A DNA stretch of 64,000 bases from Parasphingorhabdus sp. (GCA_030373505.1 JAUCYS010000008.1:100986-164985), one strand, 5' to 3'; counted from the first letter of the stretch, positions 8,644-18,486 are shown. Program-made: numbers and translations. The notes: generated from the sequence alone by a model not told the origin.

Positions 8644-9702
8644 ATGACCCGAACCAATGCAGATATTTCCGACCTGCCTCTCGATCTGGATGCGATAGCG
8701 ATCTGGCTTCGGGAACATGGTGCCATGGGCGATCATCAGATGGAGAACCCCCGGCTGCTGGCCGGTGGCAGCCAGAATATCGTCCTCCGTTTCGGCTGGG
8801 GAGGGCGGGATTGCGTGCTGCGTCATCCGCCGGCAAAGCCCCGTCCCAACAGCAACAAGCTGCTGACAAGGGAAATACGCGTTCTGTCAGCGCTGGAGGG
8901 TTCTGCAGTGCCGCATCCGCACCTGCTTGCGACATCCACCGATCTGTCGGTGACGGGAACAGTCTTTTACGTAATGGAAGCCGTCGACGGTTTTAATCCG
9001 ACTGTCGAGAGTCCGGTCGCAGTCAGGCAGGAACCTGCGCTGAGAAACCGGATGGGGCTGGAACTGATGGATGCACTCGCGGCCTTGTCGCGCATTGATC
9101 CGGTTGCGGCTGGCCTTTCCGACTTCGGCAAGCTGGATGGATTTCTGGAGCGTCAGGTCGCGCGCTGGGCTAGCGAGCTCGACAGCTACGGCCGGTTTGA
9201 AGGCTGGGACGGGCCGGCGGCGCTTGGCGATGTCGGGAGCGTCGGCAAATGGCTGACGGACCATTGTCCGAACGCCATGCAGCCGGGGATCATCCACGGT
9301 GACTATCACATCGGCAACGGCATCTTCGGGGAAGACGGGCAGCTGCGCGCAGTGGTCGATTGGGAAATGTCGACTCTGGGCGATCCGCTGGTCGATCTTG
9401 GCCGAATCCTGATCAGTTGGCCCGACGGCAAATCGGTCAGACCCCATACAATGCGGGTGGACCCGCTCGAGGGCTATCCGTCACGCAGTGAAATGGTCGC
9501 ACGCTATGCCGAACGGTCCGGCCGTCGCCTTGATGATTTGCCCTGGTTTGAAGTTCTCGCTTGTTACAAGCTGGGTCTGATCCTGGAAGGCAGTCATGCG
9601 CGGGCGCAGGCGGGTCTCGCCGACATGGCAACGGGGCAGCGCCTGCATGCTTCCGCCATAGCATTGCTCGATGAAGCGAGAAAGATCATCGCGGATGTCT
9701 GA
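8644..9702 (+). CDS. Phosphotransferase of the APH/choline-kinase fold (ACAD10/11-like)
   Basis: A 352-residue protein with the aminoglycoside-phosphotransferase fold. The catalytic loop is [14 protein letters not shown] and the metal-binding motif is [18 protein letters not shown]. The N-terminal part ([12 protein letters not shown]) is the ATP-binding lobe. The longer frame begins at 8425, but the ATG at 8644 has GGAG upstream and starts [10 protein letters not shown]. Proteins of this type are commonly encoded beside acyl-CoA dehydrogenases, and in animals they are fused to them (ACAD10/11), where they phosphorylate 4-hydroxyacyl-CoA. A role on a hydroxyacyl substrate here is inference. 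It sits 29 nt ahead of the acyl-CoA dehydrogenase gene. Confidence 0.85.
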   Translation: MTRTNADISDLPLDLDAIAIWLREHGAMGDHQMENPRLLAGGSQNIVLRFGWGGRDCVLRHPPAKPRPNSNKLLTREIRVLSALEGSAVPHPHLLATSTDLSVTGTVFYVMEAVDGFNPTVESPVAVRQEPALRNRMGLELMDALAALSRIDPVAAGLSDFGKLDGFLERQVARWASELDSYGRFEGWDGPAALGDVGSVGKWLTDHCPNAMQPGIIHGDYHIGNGIFGEDGQLRAVVDWEMSTLGDPLVDLGRILISWPDGKSVRPHTMRVDPLEGYPSRSEMVARYAERSGRRLDDLPWFEVLACYKLGLILEGSHARAQAGLADMATGQRLHASAIALLDEARKIIADV

Positions 9703-9731
9703 CAGCCGCCCTTTATCAGGAGTTTTTATCA

Positions 9732-10952
9732 GTGAATTTTGACATATCCGAACGCCAGGCCCAATGGCTCGAACGCGTGAAAAGCTTTATGGCCGAACAT
9801 GTCTATCCTGCGGTGCCCGCTTATTATGCCGAGCTGGAACAAAATCGCTGGAAGCAGCCGGAAGTCCTACAGGGGCTCAAGAAAAAGGCGAAAGCGGAAG
9901 GGCTCTGGAATCTCTTCATGTGCCCGTCAGACCATGACGAGGGGGATTTCCGGGGGGCAGGGCTGACCAACCTGGAATATGCCCCGCTTGCAGAAGAGAT
10001 GGGCCGGATTTTCTGGGTATCCGAAGTGTTCAATTGCAGCGCGCCGGATACCGGCAACATGGACCTGCTGCATCTTTTTGGCACAAGAGAGCAGAAGGAA
10101 GACTGGCTGCGCCCGCTGATGGCGGGTGAAATCCGGTCCGCTTATGCAATGACGGAGCCGGATGTGGCTTCCTCCGATGCCACGAATATGCAGACCGAGA
10201 TCCGCCGCGATGGCGATGAATATGTCATCAATGGGCGCAAATGGTGGATATCGGGTGTGCTTGATCCCCGCTGCAAGATCATGATCGTCATGGGGCGCAG
10301 CAATCCTGACGCGCCCCGGCACCAGACGGCCTCTCAAATCCTCGTGCCGATGGACACTCCTGGCATGACGATCGGCCGCAACATGACCAACTTCGGATAT
10401 GACGATGCTCCTCATGGTCACTGCGATGTAACCTTCGACAATGTGCGCGTCCCGGCCAGCAACATGATTCTGGGGGAAGGGCGCGGGTTCGAGATTTCAC
10501 AGGGTCGTCTGGGCCCCGGACGCATCCACCATTGCATGCGCATCATCGGCATGGCCGAGGTGGCGCTGGAAAAAATGGTCCGTCGCCTGATGAGCCGCAG
10601 TGCTTTCGGCAAGCGCATCATCGAACATAGCGTGTGGGAACAGCGCATTGCCAATGCCCGGATCGATATCGAAGCGTCGCGACTGCTTACCCTCAAGGCC
10701 GCGGATATGATGGACAAGGTGGGCAACAAGGTCGCGCGTCTGGAAATATCGATGATCAAGGTGATGGCGCCGCGCACGGCGCTTGCGATCATCGACGATG
10801 CGATACAGGCCTTCGGGGCCGGCGGACTGGACAGCGACGCGGGAACGGCTGCCCTGTTCGCGCGGGTTCGGGCGCTGCGTATTGCGGACGGACCGGATGA
10901 AGTGCACGCCCGCACGATCGCGCGTCTGGAACAAAAGAAATATGCCGACTGA
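9732..10952 (+). CDS. Acyl-CoA dehydrogenase
   Basis: A 406-residue flavoprotein of the acyl-CoA dehydrogenase family that introduces an alpha-beta double bond into an acyl-CoA. The FAD/substrate signature [18 protein letters not shown] lies at about 137-155, followed by GRKWWISG. The C-terminal helical domain contains RSAFGKRI and the FAD contact [12 protein letters not shown]. It starts with GTG, with AGGAG 8 nt upstream. It resembles the long-substrate group found beside APH-fold genes rather than the short-chain group. It is probably co-transcribed with the phosphotransferase and the DUF2889 gene. Confidence 0.9.
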   Translation: MNFDISERQAQWLERVKSFMAEHVYPAVPAYYAELEQNRWKQPEVLQGLKKKAKAEGLWNLFMCPSDHDEGDFRGAGLTNLEYAPLAEEMGRIFWVSEVFNCSAPDTGNMDLLHLFGTREQKEDWLRPLMAGEIRSAYAMTEPDVASSDATNMQTEIRRDGDEYVINGRKWWISGVLDPRCKIMIVMGRSNPDAPRHQTASQILVPMDTPGMTIGRNMTNFGYDDAPHGHCDVTFDNVRVPASNMILGEGRGFEISQGRLGPGRIHHCMRIIGMAEVALEKMVRRLMSRSAFGKRIIEHSVWEQRIANARIDIEASRLLTLKAADMMDKVGNKVARLEISMIKVMAPRTALAIIDDAIQAFGAGGLDSDAGTAALFARVRALRIADGPDEVHARTIARLEQKKYAD

Positions 10953-11016
10953 CCCCTCCGGGGCAATGATGTGATCCGCAAGCTGCCGCGTATCGCGGCA
11001 AATCCGAGGGGAATCT

Positions 11017-11829
11017 GTGACCAATCGAAACCATGGAGACAAGACCGAAGCCGGGAAGGCGGAAAAGAAAGTGTCCGATATCCGGTTTCCCCCCGATCCC
11101 GGCTATGGATCGGGTGTCTACAGGCGTCGCATCCGTCTGACACGCAAAGAGCAGTTCGTGCTGGCGGAGATGGAAGACGATCCGCACGCCATGAAGTGCA
11201 AAATCGCGCATGATGGCGATACCGTCACGGCGGTAGAGGCGGATTTTCGTCATTATCCGTTGACGACATGCCCCGGTGCCATTGCCCCGCTTCGCGAACT
11301 CGTCGGCCTGCCCGTGAATATCTCGACAGCCGATTTTTTCGCCGGCGGCAGAGCGCGAGCAAATTGCACCCATATGCTGGATCTCGCATGGCTGGCCTTG
11401 CGTCATGTCGGGCGCGATCAGGTGGAACTGCATTACGCGATCGACATTCCGGATGAGCAGGGCGGCATAATCCATGCAGTCTTGCTGCGGGACGGTCAGC
11501 CCCGTCTTGAGTGGCGACTGAGTAAGGGTGTTGTCACCACACCCGGCCCGTTTGAGGGGCGCAATCCGCTGAACGGGTTCAACAGATGGGCGATCGGCGC
11601 CTTGCAGGAAGACGATCTGGAGGCGGCCCTTGTTCTGCAAAAAGGCCTGTTTGTTTCGGGTGCGCGCCGGTTCGACCAGGGTCCCGGTCCCCTGGATCAA
11701 GCCGAGCAGACAGGATTGGCCGGAATCTGCTTCGGTTATGGCGCCGAACGCATCGCAACCGCACGGCGGTGTGAAAAGGGTCGGCGCGATTTTACCGCCC
11801 ATCCGGAACGGCTGCTGAAGTTCCTCTGA
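11017..11829 (+). CDS. DUF2889-family protein
   Basis: A 270-residue protein with the DUF2889 pattern: an arginine-rich start to the domain (YRRRIRLTRK), a DDPHAMKCKIAHDGDTV stretch, and the conserved LTTCPGAIAPLRELVGLPV motif at about 85-105. The biochemical function is unknown. Family members sit in aromatic and acyl-CoA catabolic clusters. It starts with GTG behind GAGGGG. It is 64 nt downstream of the acyl-CoA dehydrogenase and on the same strand, so probably in one operon. Confidence 0.75.
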   Translation: MTNRNHGDKTEAGKAEKKVSDIRFPPDPGYGSGVYRRRIRLTRKEQFVLAEMEDDPHAMKCKIAHDGDTVTAVEADFRHYPLTTCPGAIAPLRELVGLPVNISTADFFAGGRARANCTHMLDLAWLALRHVGRDQVELHYAIDIPDEQGGIIHAVLLRDGQPRLEWRLSKGVVTTPGPFEGRNPLNGFNRWAIGALQEDDLEAALVLQKGLFVSGARRFDQGPGPLDQAEQTGLAGICFGYGAERIATARRCEKGRRDFTAHPERLLKFL

Positions 11830-12033
11830 CCCTCCCGGTCTTTTGACTCACAACCTTGTCCGTCGTGCTGCGGCACAGCAGCTGGTCGCTCGCATCCCCG
11901 CGCAGAACTGCCGTTAACGGGCGGTCATCTCTGTAAATTTCTGCCCCGCCAGTCTCCTGCTGTATGTCCCGGATCCCTCTTTCTCTGATGCCCTTCAAGC
12001 GTCTTCTCGAGCCTTCCAGCATCTCTCAAAAAG

Positions 12034-12057
12034 ATATTCACACACGTGATAGTGAGT
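12034..12057 (+). promoter_or_regulatory. Operator-like site shared with the MHS transporter promoter
   Basis: The site consists of ATATTCACACACG, then TGAT, then AGTGAGT. The outer arms ATATTCAC and GTGAGTAT form an imperfect inverted repeat. The same bases, with one substitution and without the TGAT spacer, occur at 18467-18486 upstream of the MHS transporter. The TTGACA hexamer begins 2 nt after the site. A TetR-type repressor encoded at 17728 is the likely binder of both sites, by inference. Confidence 0.5.
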
Positions 12058-12058
12058 A

Positions 12059-12087
12059 TTGACAGGGCGACATATCGTGGCGTACAT
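12059..12087 (+). promoter_or_regulatory. Candidate promoter of the TonB receptor gene
   Basis: A consensus -35 hexamer TTGACA lies at 12059-12064, with a weak -10 candidate (GTACAT) at 12082-12087 after a 17-nt spacer. It lies directly beside the operator-like site and about 50 nt ahead of the receptor start. The -10 match is poor, so an activator or an alternative hexamer is possible. Confidence 0.4.
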
Positions 12088-12135
12088 GCTGCCCCAGTTG
12101 GTGACAAAGAGCACTGGCTTGGAGGAGAGGTTCAA

Positions 12136-14433
12136 ATGAAAGCAATATTATTCGCGTCTGCGTCAGCAATGGCCTTGCTCGCGCAACCCGTATCGGCTCA
12201 GGTCCAGTCGACCGAAACAGCTGCCGACAGCACTGCAAAGAAGCAACAGCGCGGGGACAGGGAAATCGTGGTCACCGCCACCCGGCGCACCGTGCGGCTG
12301 CAGGATGTTCCGCTCAGTGTCACGGCTTTCAACCAGGAGGAGCTGGATGATCTCGGCATCGTTGGGTTCGAGGGAATAGCCCAGAATACGCCGGGCATCG
12401 TCGTCAACCGACCGACGCAGAATTTCAACAATTTCACTGCCCGCGGCATCAACACCAATGGCTATAGCGCCGGGCTGCAGAGCGCGGTCGCCATCTATGT
12501 CGACGAGCTGCCGATTTCGGCCAACGGCAACTCGACCATTCTCGATCCCAATCTCTATGATGTCGAGCGGGTCGAGTTTTTGCGCGGTCCCCAGGGCACA
12601 TTGTTCGGGTCGAATTCCCTGGCCGGCGCCATGCGCATCATTACGAAAAGTCCCGACCTCGATGAATTCGAGGCCTCGGCCAGCGTCGACCTTGGCCTGA
12701 CCGGTTCCAATACGGTGCGCCAGCGCTACAATGCGATGATCAATATCCCGTTGATGACCGACGAGGCCGGCCTGCGTGTGACCGGCTATTATCGCAACGA
12801 GGACGGATGGGTCGACAATATCGGAACCGGCGTAAAGGATTCCAACAGTCTCGAGGCCTATGGCGGCCGGGCGACCCTGATGCTGCAGCCAAGCGACCGG
12901 ATGCAGGTCAAGCTGCTGGTGTCCTACGAGAACAGCCAGCCCGCCGATTCCGGGCTGACCAATCCGAATCTCGGCAAGTTCGTGCGCCGCTCGGACCGGC
13001 CAGACCTGTTCCAGGGTGAGCTGACCAACTATAATGCCACGATCAATTACGAATTCGATTTTGCCGAACTGATCAGTTCGACGACCATGTCCAATTATGA
13101 TGCATCCTTTTATGTTGATCTCGCAGGGACCTATGATCAGGCCTTTCCCTTCGCGCTGGATGCCTATGGCTATGACGACCTGTTTGTCCAGGAATCGCGC
13201 CTGGTCTCGCGGGGCAAGGGGCCGTTCGAATGGGTCGCCGGCTTTTTCTATTATGACAAACGCCGGACGGTCGATTTCGCCTATCGGTCAACGGAGGAAT
13301 ATCTGGCCGCCAATGGCCTGACCGGCCTTCCGGACGAATATTACCAGCGTTTCAATTCCTATACCGACCAGACCGAGATCGCCGGCTTCGGCGAACTGAC
13401 CTACCGGTTCAGCGACAGCTTCTGGATCACCGGCGGCCTGCGTTATGGCAATACAAAAGTGCAGAGCTTCACTCGCGCTGGCGGTTATTCCAGCAACTAT
13501 CTGACGGCGGCCTATTGCCGGGAACTCTTTCCCGCCTGCGGCTTCTTTTTCCCGCCGCTTACCATAACGCCCAATGCCTATGCCGAGGGACTGAAGGTTT
13601 CGGATGATCGTCTGTCCTGGAAGGCCAGTGCATCGTGGAAACCGAATAGCGATCTGACCACCTATGTCACCGTCTCGACCGGTTTCCGGACGCCGGTGGT
13701 CAATGCCCGTGCCGGCCTGGCCCCGCCGGCGGCGGCTCCGAATGACATTGTCATCCCGGACGGTGCGAAATCGGACGGTGTGACCAACTATGAAGTCGGC
13801 CTGAAAGGCAGCTGGCTGGGCGGTGACCTGACCGCCAATCTTGCGGCTTATTATATCGACTGGAAGGACATCCAGGTACAGGCGAACCGGGTCTCCGACT
13901 CGATCCAGTTTGCCACCAATATCGGCGGCGCCGAAAGCTATGGGCTCGAATTCGAGTTTCTGGCCCGGCCGTTTGCCGGTCTTAGCCTGGCGGTCAACGG
14001 ATCGTTCAACCGGGCGAAGGTCACCGACCTGTCACCGGTCGAAGCCGCGATTTCGGGTGCGGTACCGGGCGTCCGTCTGGCCTCGCCGCATTTTCAGGGA
14101 TCGGGCACCTTGCGCTATGACTTTGCTGTTGGCGATGGCAAGACTGCCTTTGCGGCGCTGAACGCGTCGCATGTCGGATCATTTCCGAACCAGTTCCCCA
14201 ATGTCCCGGGGGATCCCGATACGGTCAGCCCGACCTATGACTTCACCGAGGCGTGGACCAATGTGAATCTGTTTGCCGGGGTCAAGCTGGGGGCGCTCGA
14301 CCTGACCGCCTATGTCGAGAATATCTTTGACGATTCCTCGATCACCTATATCCATCCGGAAGCCTTTCTCGATGGACGCTATGCCCGGCTCCGGCCGCGC
14401 ACGGTGGGTCTTCGCGCCAATTATCGCTTCTGA
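12136..14433 (+). CDS. TonB-dependent outer-membrane receptor
   Basis: A 765-residue outer-membrane transporter with a signal peptide (MKAILFASASAMALLAQPVSAQ), a TonB-box/plug start (EIVVTATRR then LQDVPLSVTAF), the plug motif VERVEFLRGPQGTLFGSNSLAGAMRI, and a beta-barrel ending in RPRTVGLRANYRF with the terminal Phe of barrel proteins. The frame opens at 12046, but the ATG at 12136 has GGAGGAGAGG directly upstream and begins the signal peptide. No N-terminal signalling domain is present. It is followed closely by a secreted carboxylesterase and an acyl-CoA ligase, suggesting import of a hydrophobic ester or its product. Confidence 0.93.
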   Translation: MKAILFASASAMALLAQPVSAQVQSTETAADSTAKKQQRGDREIVVTATRRTVRLQDVPLSVTAFNQEELDDLGIVGFEGIAQNTPGIVVNRPTQNFNNFTARGINTNGYSAGLQSAVAIYVDELPISANGNSTILDPNLYDVERVEFLRGPQGTLFGSNSLAGAMRIITKSPDLDEFEASASVDLGLTGSNTVRQRYNAMINIPLMTDEAGLRVTGYYRNEDGWVDNIGTGVKDSNSLEAYGGRATLMLQPSDRMQVKLLVSYENSQPADSGLTNPNLGKFVRRSDRPDLFQGELTNYNATINYEFDFAELISSTTMSNYDASFYVDLAGTYDQAFPFALDAYGYDDLFVQESRLVSRGKGPFEWVAGFFYYDKRRTVDFAYRSTEEYLAANGLTGLPDEYYQRFNSYTDQTEIAGFGELTYRFSDSFWITGGLRYGNTKVQSFTRAGGYSSNYLTAAYCRELFPACGFFFPPLTITPNAYAEGLKVSDDRLSWKASASWKPNSDLTTYVTVSTGFRTPVVNARAGLAPPAAAPNDIVIPDGAKSDGVTNYEVGLKGSWLGGDLTANLAAYYIDWKDIQVQANRVSDSIQFATNIGGAESYGLEFEFLARPFAGLSLAVNGSFNRAKVTDLSPVEAAISGAVPGVRLASPHFQGSGTLRYDFAVGDGKTAFAALNASHVGSFPNQFPNVPGDPDTVSPTYDFTEAWTNVNLFAGVKLGALDLTAYVENIFDDSSITYIHPEAFLDGRYARLRPRTVGLRANYRF

Positions 14434-14448
14434 ACGGATAACGGAAAA

Positions 14449-16098
14449 ATGGACTTTAGGATGATCTGCCGTCTGCTGCCGCTTGCTCTTGTCGCAACCG
14501 CCTTCCTGCCAGCGCCTTCTGCCGCCGCGACCGGCCCCGTGGTCGAGGCGCCGGCCGGCAAGGTCGAAGGAAAGGCAAGCAGGGGGATGCATATTTTCAA
14601 GGGCATCCCCTATGCGGCGCCCCCGACCGGAAAGCTGCGCTGGGCACCACCCCAGCCGCTTTCCGCCTGGCAGGACGTCCACGATGCCACGAAATTCGGC
14701 CCTGCATGCATGCAGCCGAAACCGCGCGGCCCCAGCATCTACGCCTGGGACCTGCCGGCGATGAGCGAGGATTGCCTGTCGCTCAATATCTGGGCACCGG
14801 AAGATGCAAGCAATGCGCCGGTGTTCCTCTGGATCCACGGCGGCTCGCTGACCACCGGCTCCGGCGGCGACCCGCTCTATGATGGCAGCGCGCTTGCCGA
14901 GCGAGGCATGGTTGTCGTTTCGATCAACTACCGGCTTGGCGCGCTCGGCTATTTCGCGCATCCGGCGCTCAGCGCCGAATCGGCCGACGGGGTGTCGGGC
15001 AATTACGGGCTGCTCGACCAGATTGCGGCGCTCGCCTGGGTGAAGCGCAATATCGGCGCTTTCGGCGGTGACGCCGGCAATGTGACGATCGCCGGGGAGT
15101 CCGCGGGGGCGCTGAGCGTCATGTATCTGATGGCAGCACCGGACGCACGCGGGCTGTTCCACAAGGCCGTCGCCCAGAGCGCCTATATGGTGTCCGCGCC
15201 GGCGCTGCGTGAAAAGCGGAACGGCATGGTGCCGGCGGAGGAGCAGGGCGTCGACCTCGCGGCAAAGATCGGTGCATCCGATCTTGCCGCGCTTCGCGCG
15301 CTGCCGGCGGAAGAGATTGTGAACAAGGCGCCGGCGACCGGCTATTTCCCTTTCCCTGTCATCGACGGCAAAACTGTGCCCCGGCAACTGGTCGAGACCT
15401 TCGACCGCAATGAACAGGCGCCGGTGCCGATACTCGCGGGCTTCAACGCCGGCGAAATCCGCTCCCTGCGCTTTCTGCTGCCCAAGGCTCCCGCCGATGC
15501 GGAGGCCTATGAAGCGGCCATCCGGGCCAGCTACGGCGAATTTGCCGATGCTTTTCTGGCTCGCTATCCGGCAAAGGATATCGATGAAAGCATGCTCGCC
15601 GCTACCCGCGATGCGATGTACGGCTGGACGTCCGAGCGACTGGTGTCGAACCAGGCGGCGCTGGGCCAACCCGCCTATCTCTATCTTTTTGATCATGGCT
15701 ATCCGGCGACCCAGCAATGGAAATTGCATGCATTCCATGCTGCCGAACTGCCTTTCCTATTTGACACGGCCAGCAAGACCCCGCCGCTTTGGCCAAAGAT
15801 TCCGGACAAGCTGGCCGAGCGCAAGCTGATCGACGCGATGGGCGATTATTGGGCCAGTTTCGCCAGGAGCGGGCAACCCCGGGCCAAGGGTCAGCCCGAC
15901 TGGCTGTCTTATTCAGAGGACAGGGCCTTCATGCATTTTGCCGACAAGCCGCATATGCGCCACAATCTGTTCCCCGGCACAGCGGCACTGCACGAAGCGG
16001 TCGTGTGCCGCCGTCTGGCGGCGGGCGATATGCCGTGGAACTGGAATGTCGGAATCATTTCGCCGCCGCTCCCCCCCAAAGCAGAGGGCTGCCAATGA
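14449..16098 (+). CDS. Secreted type-B carboxylesterase
   Basis: A 549-residue alpha/beta hydrolase of the carboxylesterase/acetylcholinesterase family. A signal peptide is seen (MDFRMICRLLPLALVATAFL...). The family motifs GIPYAAPPTGKLRW, EDCLSLNIWAP and the nucleophile elbow TIAGESAGALS (Ser near 218) are in order. It should hydrolyse carboxylic esters in the periplasm. It begins 15 nt after the receptor stop and its stop overlaps the ligase start (ATGA), so receptor, esterase and ligase form one translation-coupled unit. An in-frame ATG at 14461 is an alternative start. Confidence 0.92.
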   Translation: MDFRMICRLLPLALVATAFLPAPSAAATGPVVEAPAGKVEGKASRGMHIFKGIPYAAPPTGKLRWAPPQPLSAWQDVHDATKFGPACMQPKPRGPSIYAWDLPAMSEDCLSLNIWAPEDASNAPVFLWIHGGSLTTGSGGDPLYDGSALAERGMVVVSINYRLGALGYFAHPALSAESADGVSGNYGLLDQIAALAWVKRNIGAFGGDAGNVTIAGESAGALSVMYLMAAPDARGLFHKAVAQSAYMVSAPALREKRNGMVPAEEQGVDLAAKIGASDLAALRALPAEEIVNKAPATGYFPFPVIDGKTVPRQLVETFDRNEQAPVPILAGFNAGEIRSLRFLLPKAPADAEAYEAAIRASYGEFADAFLARYPAKDIDESMLAATRDAMYGWTSERLVSNQAALGQPAYLYLFDHGYPATQQWKLHAFHAAELPFLFDTASKTPPLWPKIPDKLAERKLIDAMGDYWASFARSGQPRAKGQPDWLSYSEDRAFMHFADKPHMRHNLFPGTAALHEAVVCRRLAAGDMPWNWNVGIISPPLPPKAEGCQ

Positions 16099-17678
16099 TC
16101 GACGGCGCGATGCAGGATTATGCACTGACGCTCGACAAGTTCCTCTCCCACGCTGCAAAATGGCACCCCCTCGCGGAGGTGGTGTCGGCAGCGGCGGACG
16201 GAACGGTCGAACGGATTGGCTATGCTGAACTCCATGATCGGGCGCGCTCGGTTTCTGCCGCTCTGCACCGGCTGGGCGTGCGCCAGGGCGACCGCGTGGC
16301 GACGCTGGCCTGGAACAGCCGGGGGCATTTCGAAAGCTGGTACGGTATCATCGGCATGGGGGCGGTGTGCCACACGCTCAATCCGCGCCTGACGGCCAAG
16401 AATCTCGGCTCGATGCTCGCCCAGTCCGAAGCACGGGTCCTGCTGGTCAGCCCGGATCTGCTGCCGCTGGCGCAGGCCGCTTCGATCGAAGGCAGCGCGA
16501 TAGAGCATATCCTGCTGCTCGACGATCACGGAGCAGCGATTGAGGCAAGCGAGGGTCTCGTCAATATCGGTTCGCTGGAAACAGCGATGGCCGCTGAAAC
16601 GGCGGATATCCAATGGGGGCAGTTCGACGAACATATGCCATCCGGTCTCTGCTTTACCTCGGGCACGACGGGAGCGCCCAAGGGCGTTACCTATACGCAT
16701 CGCGGATGCTATCTGCACACGATGCGGCAACTCAGTGCCGATGTCATGGGTGTACGGTCGCATGATGCGGTCCTTACGGTGGTACCCATGTTTCATGCCA
16801 ATGCCTGGGGCCTGCCGTTTACGGTACCGGCGGTTGGCGGCAAGCTTGTCCTGCCGGGCCGCAACAGTGACGGAGCGCATCTGGCTTCGCTGATCCGGTC
16901 CGAATCTGTGACTCTGGGGGTCGGCGTTCCGACGGTCTGGCTGGGTCTGGTGGAGCATCTCGAGAAAGAAGGCGGCGATCTGCCCTCGCTCGAACGGATT
17001 CTGGTCGGCGGGGCATCGATGCCGCCAGCCCTGATGGAGCGGATCGAGCAACGGCTTGGCGCCGAGGTGCAGACAAGCTGGGGAATGACCGAATTGTCGC
17101 CGCTTGGCACGGCCGCCATCCCCGGTGACCCCGAACGGGCGCCCGGTGTTTCCGGGAGGCCGGCGATCGGGATCGATCTTCTGCTTACGAACAAGGAAGG
17201 CCTGCCACTGGACGAGCAACGCGGACCGGAGGGGCATTTGCGGGTCCGCGGGCCCAGCGTCGTTGGGCGCTATTTTGGTGATCCCGCTCCGGCTACCGAT
17301 GCCGACGGCTGGTTCGATACCGGCGATCTGGCCCGGATCGATCCGTCCGGCAATATCAGGATTACCGGTCGCGCCAAAGATCTGATCAAGTCGGGGGGCG
17401 AGTGGATCAATCCTGCCGAGATGGAATCGCTGGTCGGCGCGCTGCCGCAGGTGTCGCTTGCTGCGGTTATAGGCCGGACCGATCCCAAATGGGGCGAACG
17501 GCCGATCCTGCTGGTCGAAACCTGCGACGAAGAGATTGACGACGAGGCTCTGCTGGCACCCTTGCGCGAAGGTGTCGCCTCCTGGTGGATTCCGGACGCA
17601 ATCATCCGGCTCGACCGGATGCCCCTGGCTGCCACCGGCAAGATCGACAAAATACAATTGCGAGCCGATTACGGATAA
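16095..17678 (+). CDS. AMP-forming acyl-CoA synthetase (fatty-acid--CoA ligase family)
   Basis: A 527-residue ANL-superfamily enzyme that would activate a carboxylic acid to its CoA thioester through an acyl-AMP. The P-loop-like motif TSGTTGAPKGVTYTHRG, the A5 motif SWGMTELSPLG, the A7 motif GWFDTGDLARID, the hinge GRAKDLIKSGGEWINPAEME and the catalytic lysine motif PLAATGKIDK are all seen. The ATG at 16095 overlaps the esterase stop. It probably acts on the acid released by that esterase, as medium/long-chain ligases of this type do. Confidence 0.92.
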   Translation: MIDGAMQDYALTLDKFLSHAAKWHPLAEVVSAAADGTVERIGYAELHDRARSVSAALHRLGVRQGDRVATLAWNSRGHFESWYGIIGMGAVCHTLNPRLTAKNLGSMLAQSEARVLLVSPDLLPLAQAASIEGSAIEHILLLDDHGAAIEASEGLVNIGSLETAMAAETADIQWGQFDEHMPSGLCFTSGTTGAPKGVTYTHRGCYLHTMRQLSADVMGVRSHDAVLTVVPMFHANAWGLPFTVPAVGGKLVLPGRNSDGAHLASLIRSESVTLGVGVPTVWLGLVEHLEKEGGDLPSLERILVGGASMPPALMERIEQRLGAEVQTSWGMTELSPLGTAAIPGDPERAPGVSGRPAIGIDLLLTNKEGLPLDEQRGPEGHLRVRGPSVVGRYFGDPAPATDADGWFDTGDLARIDPSGNIRITGRAKDLIKSGGEWINPAEMESLVGALPQVSLAAVIGRTDPKWGERPILLVETCDEEIDDEALLAPLREGVASWWIPDAIIRLDRMPLAATGKIDKIQLRADYG

Positions 17679-17727
17679 GTGTAGGACATCCGGGGTTGAG
17701 GCCGGTCACCGGCATGTGCAGAAGGAA

Positions 17728-18426
17728 ATGAGTTTGGCGTCGAAAGCAAAAACTGCAGTCAAGAAATCGTCGAAGGCGGAGCAGCGCGCCGAGATGATGG
17801 AGCAGATTCTGGATGTCGCCGAACTGCTTTTTTCCAAGCACGGCTTTTATGGCGTGACCCTGAAGGACGTGGCCAAACAGGTCGGTGTCCATCACACGCT
17901 GCTCAACTATTATTTCGACGACAAGCAGACGCTGTTCGATGCAGTATTCGCTCGGCGCGCAGTGGTGACCATCGAAAAGCGGATGAAGGCGCTCGATGAC
18001 TATGACAAGGCGGCTGGCGACAGCCCGACGGTAGAGGGCGCACTGCATGCCTTTCTCGACACCGATCTCGATCTCTATATCGAGGGCGGGGAAGGCTGGA
18101 AAAATTACGGTGCATTCGGTGCCCAGGCATCGAACAGTCCGGATGGCGCGGAATATATGGACAAATATTTTGATCCGGTCGTGCTGCGCCTGATCGAAAT
18201 CTTGAAAAAGGCGCTGCCGGACTCAGCCGAGGAAGATATTTTCTGGGGCTATCATTTTGTGACCGGCGCACTGATGCTGACTCTCGCGCGGACGGGCCGC
18301 ATTGACAAATTGTCGGACGGTCTGTGTCATTCGGAGGATTATTCGGCGGTTAAACAGCGGATGGCGCGGTTCATGGCGGCCGGGTTCAAGGAAATTTGCG
18401 AGCAGCGGAAGCACGACAAAGGCTGA
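17728..18426 (+). CDS. TetR-family transcriptional regulator
   Basis: A 232-residue protein. After a short basic N-terminus, the TetR helix-turn-helix is seen at about 20-70 (ILDVAELLFSKHGFYGVTLKDVAKQVGVHHTLLNYYFDDKQTLFDAVF). The rest is an all-helical ligand-binding domain. The ATG at 17728 (MSLASK) is used; a GTG 12 nt upstream is in frame. It lies between the ligase and the MHS transporter. The ACTCAC-GA-GTGAGT palindrome just downstream is a good candidate for its operator, with a second related site before the TonB receptor. Confidence 0.9.
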   Translation: MSLASKAKTAVKKSSKAEQRAEMMEQILDVAELLFSKHGFYGVTLKDVAKQVGVHHTLLNYYFDDKQTLFDAVFARRAVVTIEKRMKALDDYDKAAGDSPTVEGALHAFLDTDLDLYIEGGEGWKNYGAFGAQASNSPDGAEYMDKYFDPVVLRLIEILKKALPDSAEEDIFWGYHFVTGALMLTLARTGRIDKLSDGLCHSEDYSAVKQRMARFMAAGFKEICEQRKHDKG

Positions 18427-18466
18427 GGCAGCAAGCAGAACGGGCCATTGGCGCTGCACAGACATA

Positions 18467-18486
18467 ATATTCACTCACGAGTGAGT
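18467..18486 (+). promoter_or_regulatory. TetR-type operator upstream of the MHS transporter
   Basis: The bases ATATTCACTCACGAGTGAGT contain a perfect inverted repeat, ACTCAC and GTGAGT separated by GA (18473-18486). Size and symmetry fit a TetR-family operator. It overlaps a possible -10 hexamer TACTAT at 18487-18492, so binding would block transcription. It lies between the TetR gene and the transporter gene and matches the site at 12034-12057. Confidence 0.6.

Larger units (their letters stand above)
11830..12135 (+). other. Intergenic region and leader upstream of the TonB receptor
   Basis: This 306-nt gap separates the DUF2889 gene from the receptor gene. The first ~200 nt show no gene-like signal. 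The last 100 nt hold an operator-like site at 12034-12057 and a TTGACA hexamer just after it, annotated separately. Confidence 0.5.
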
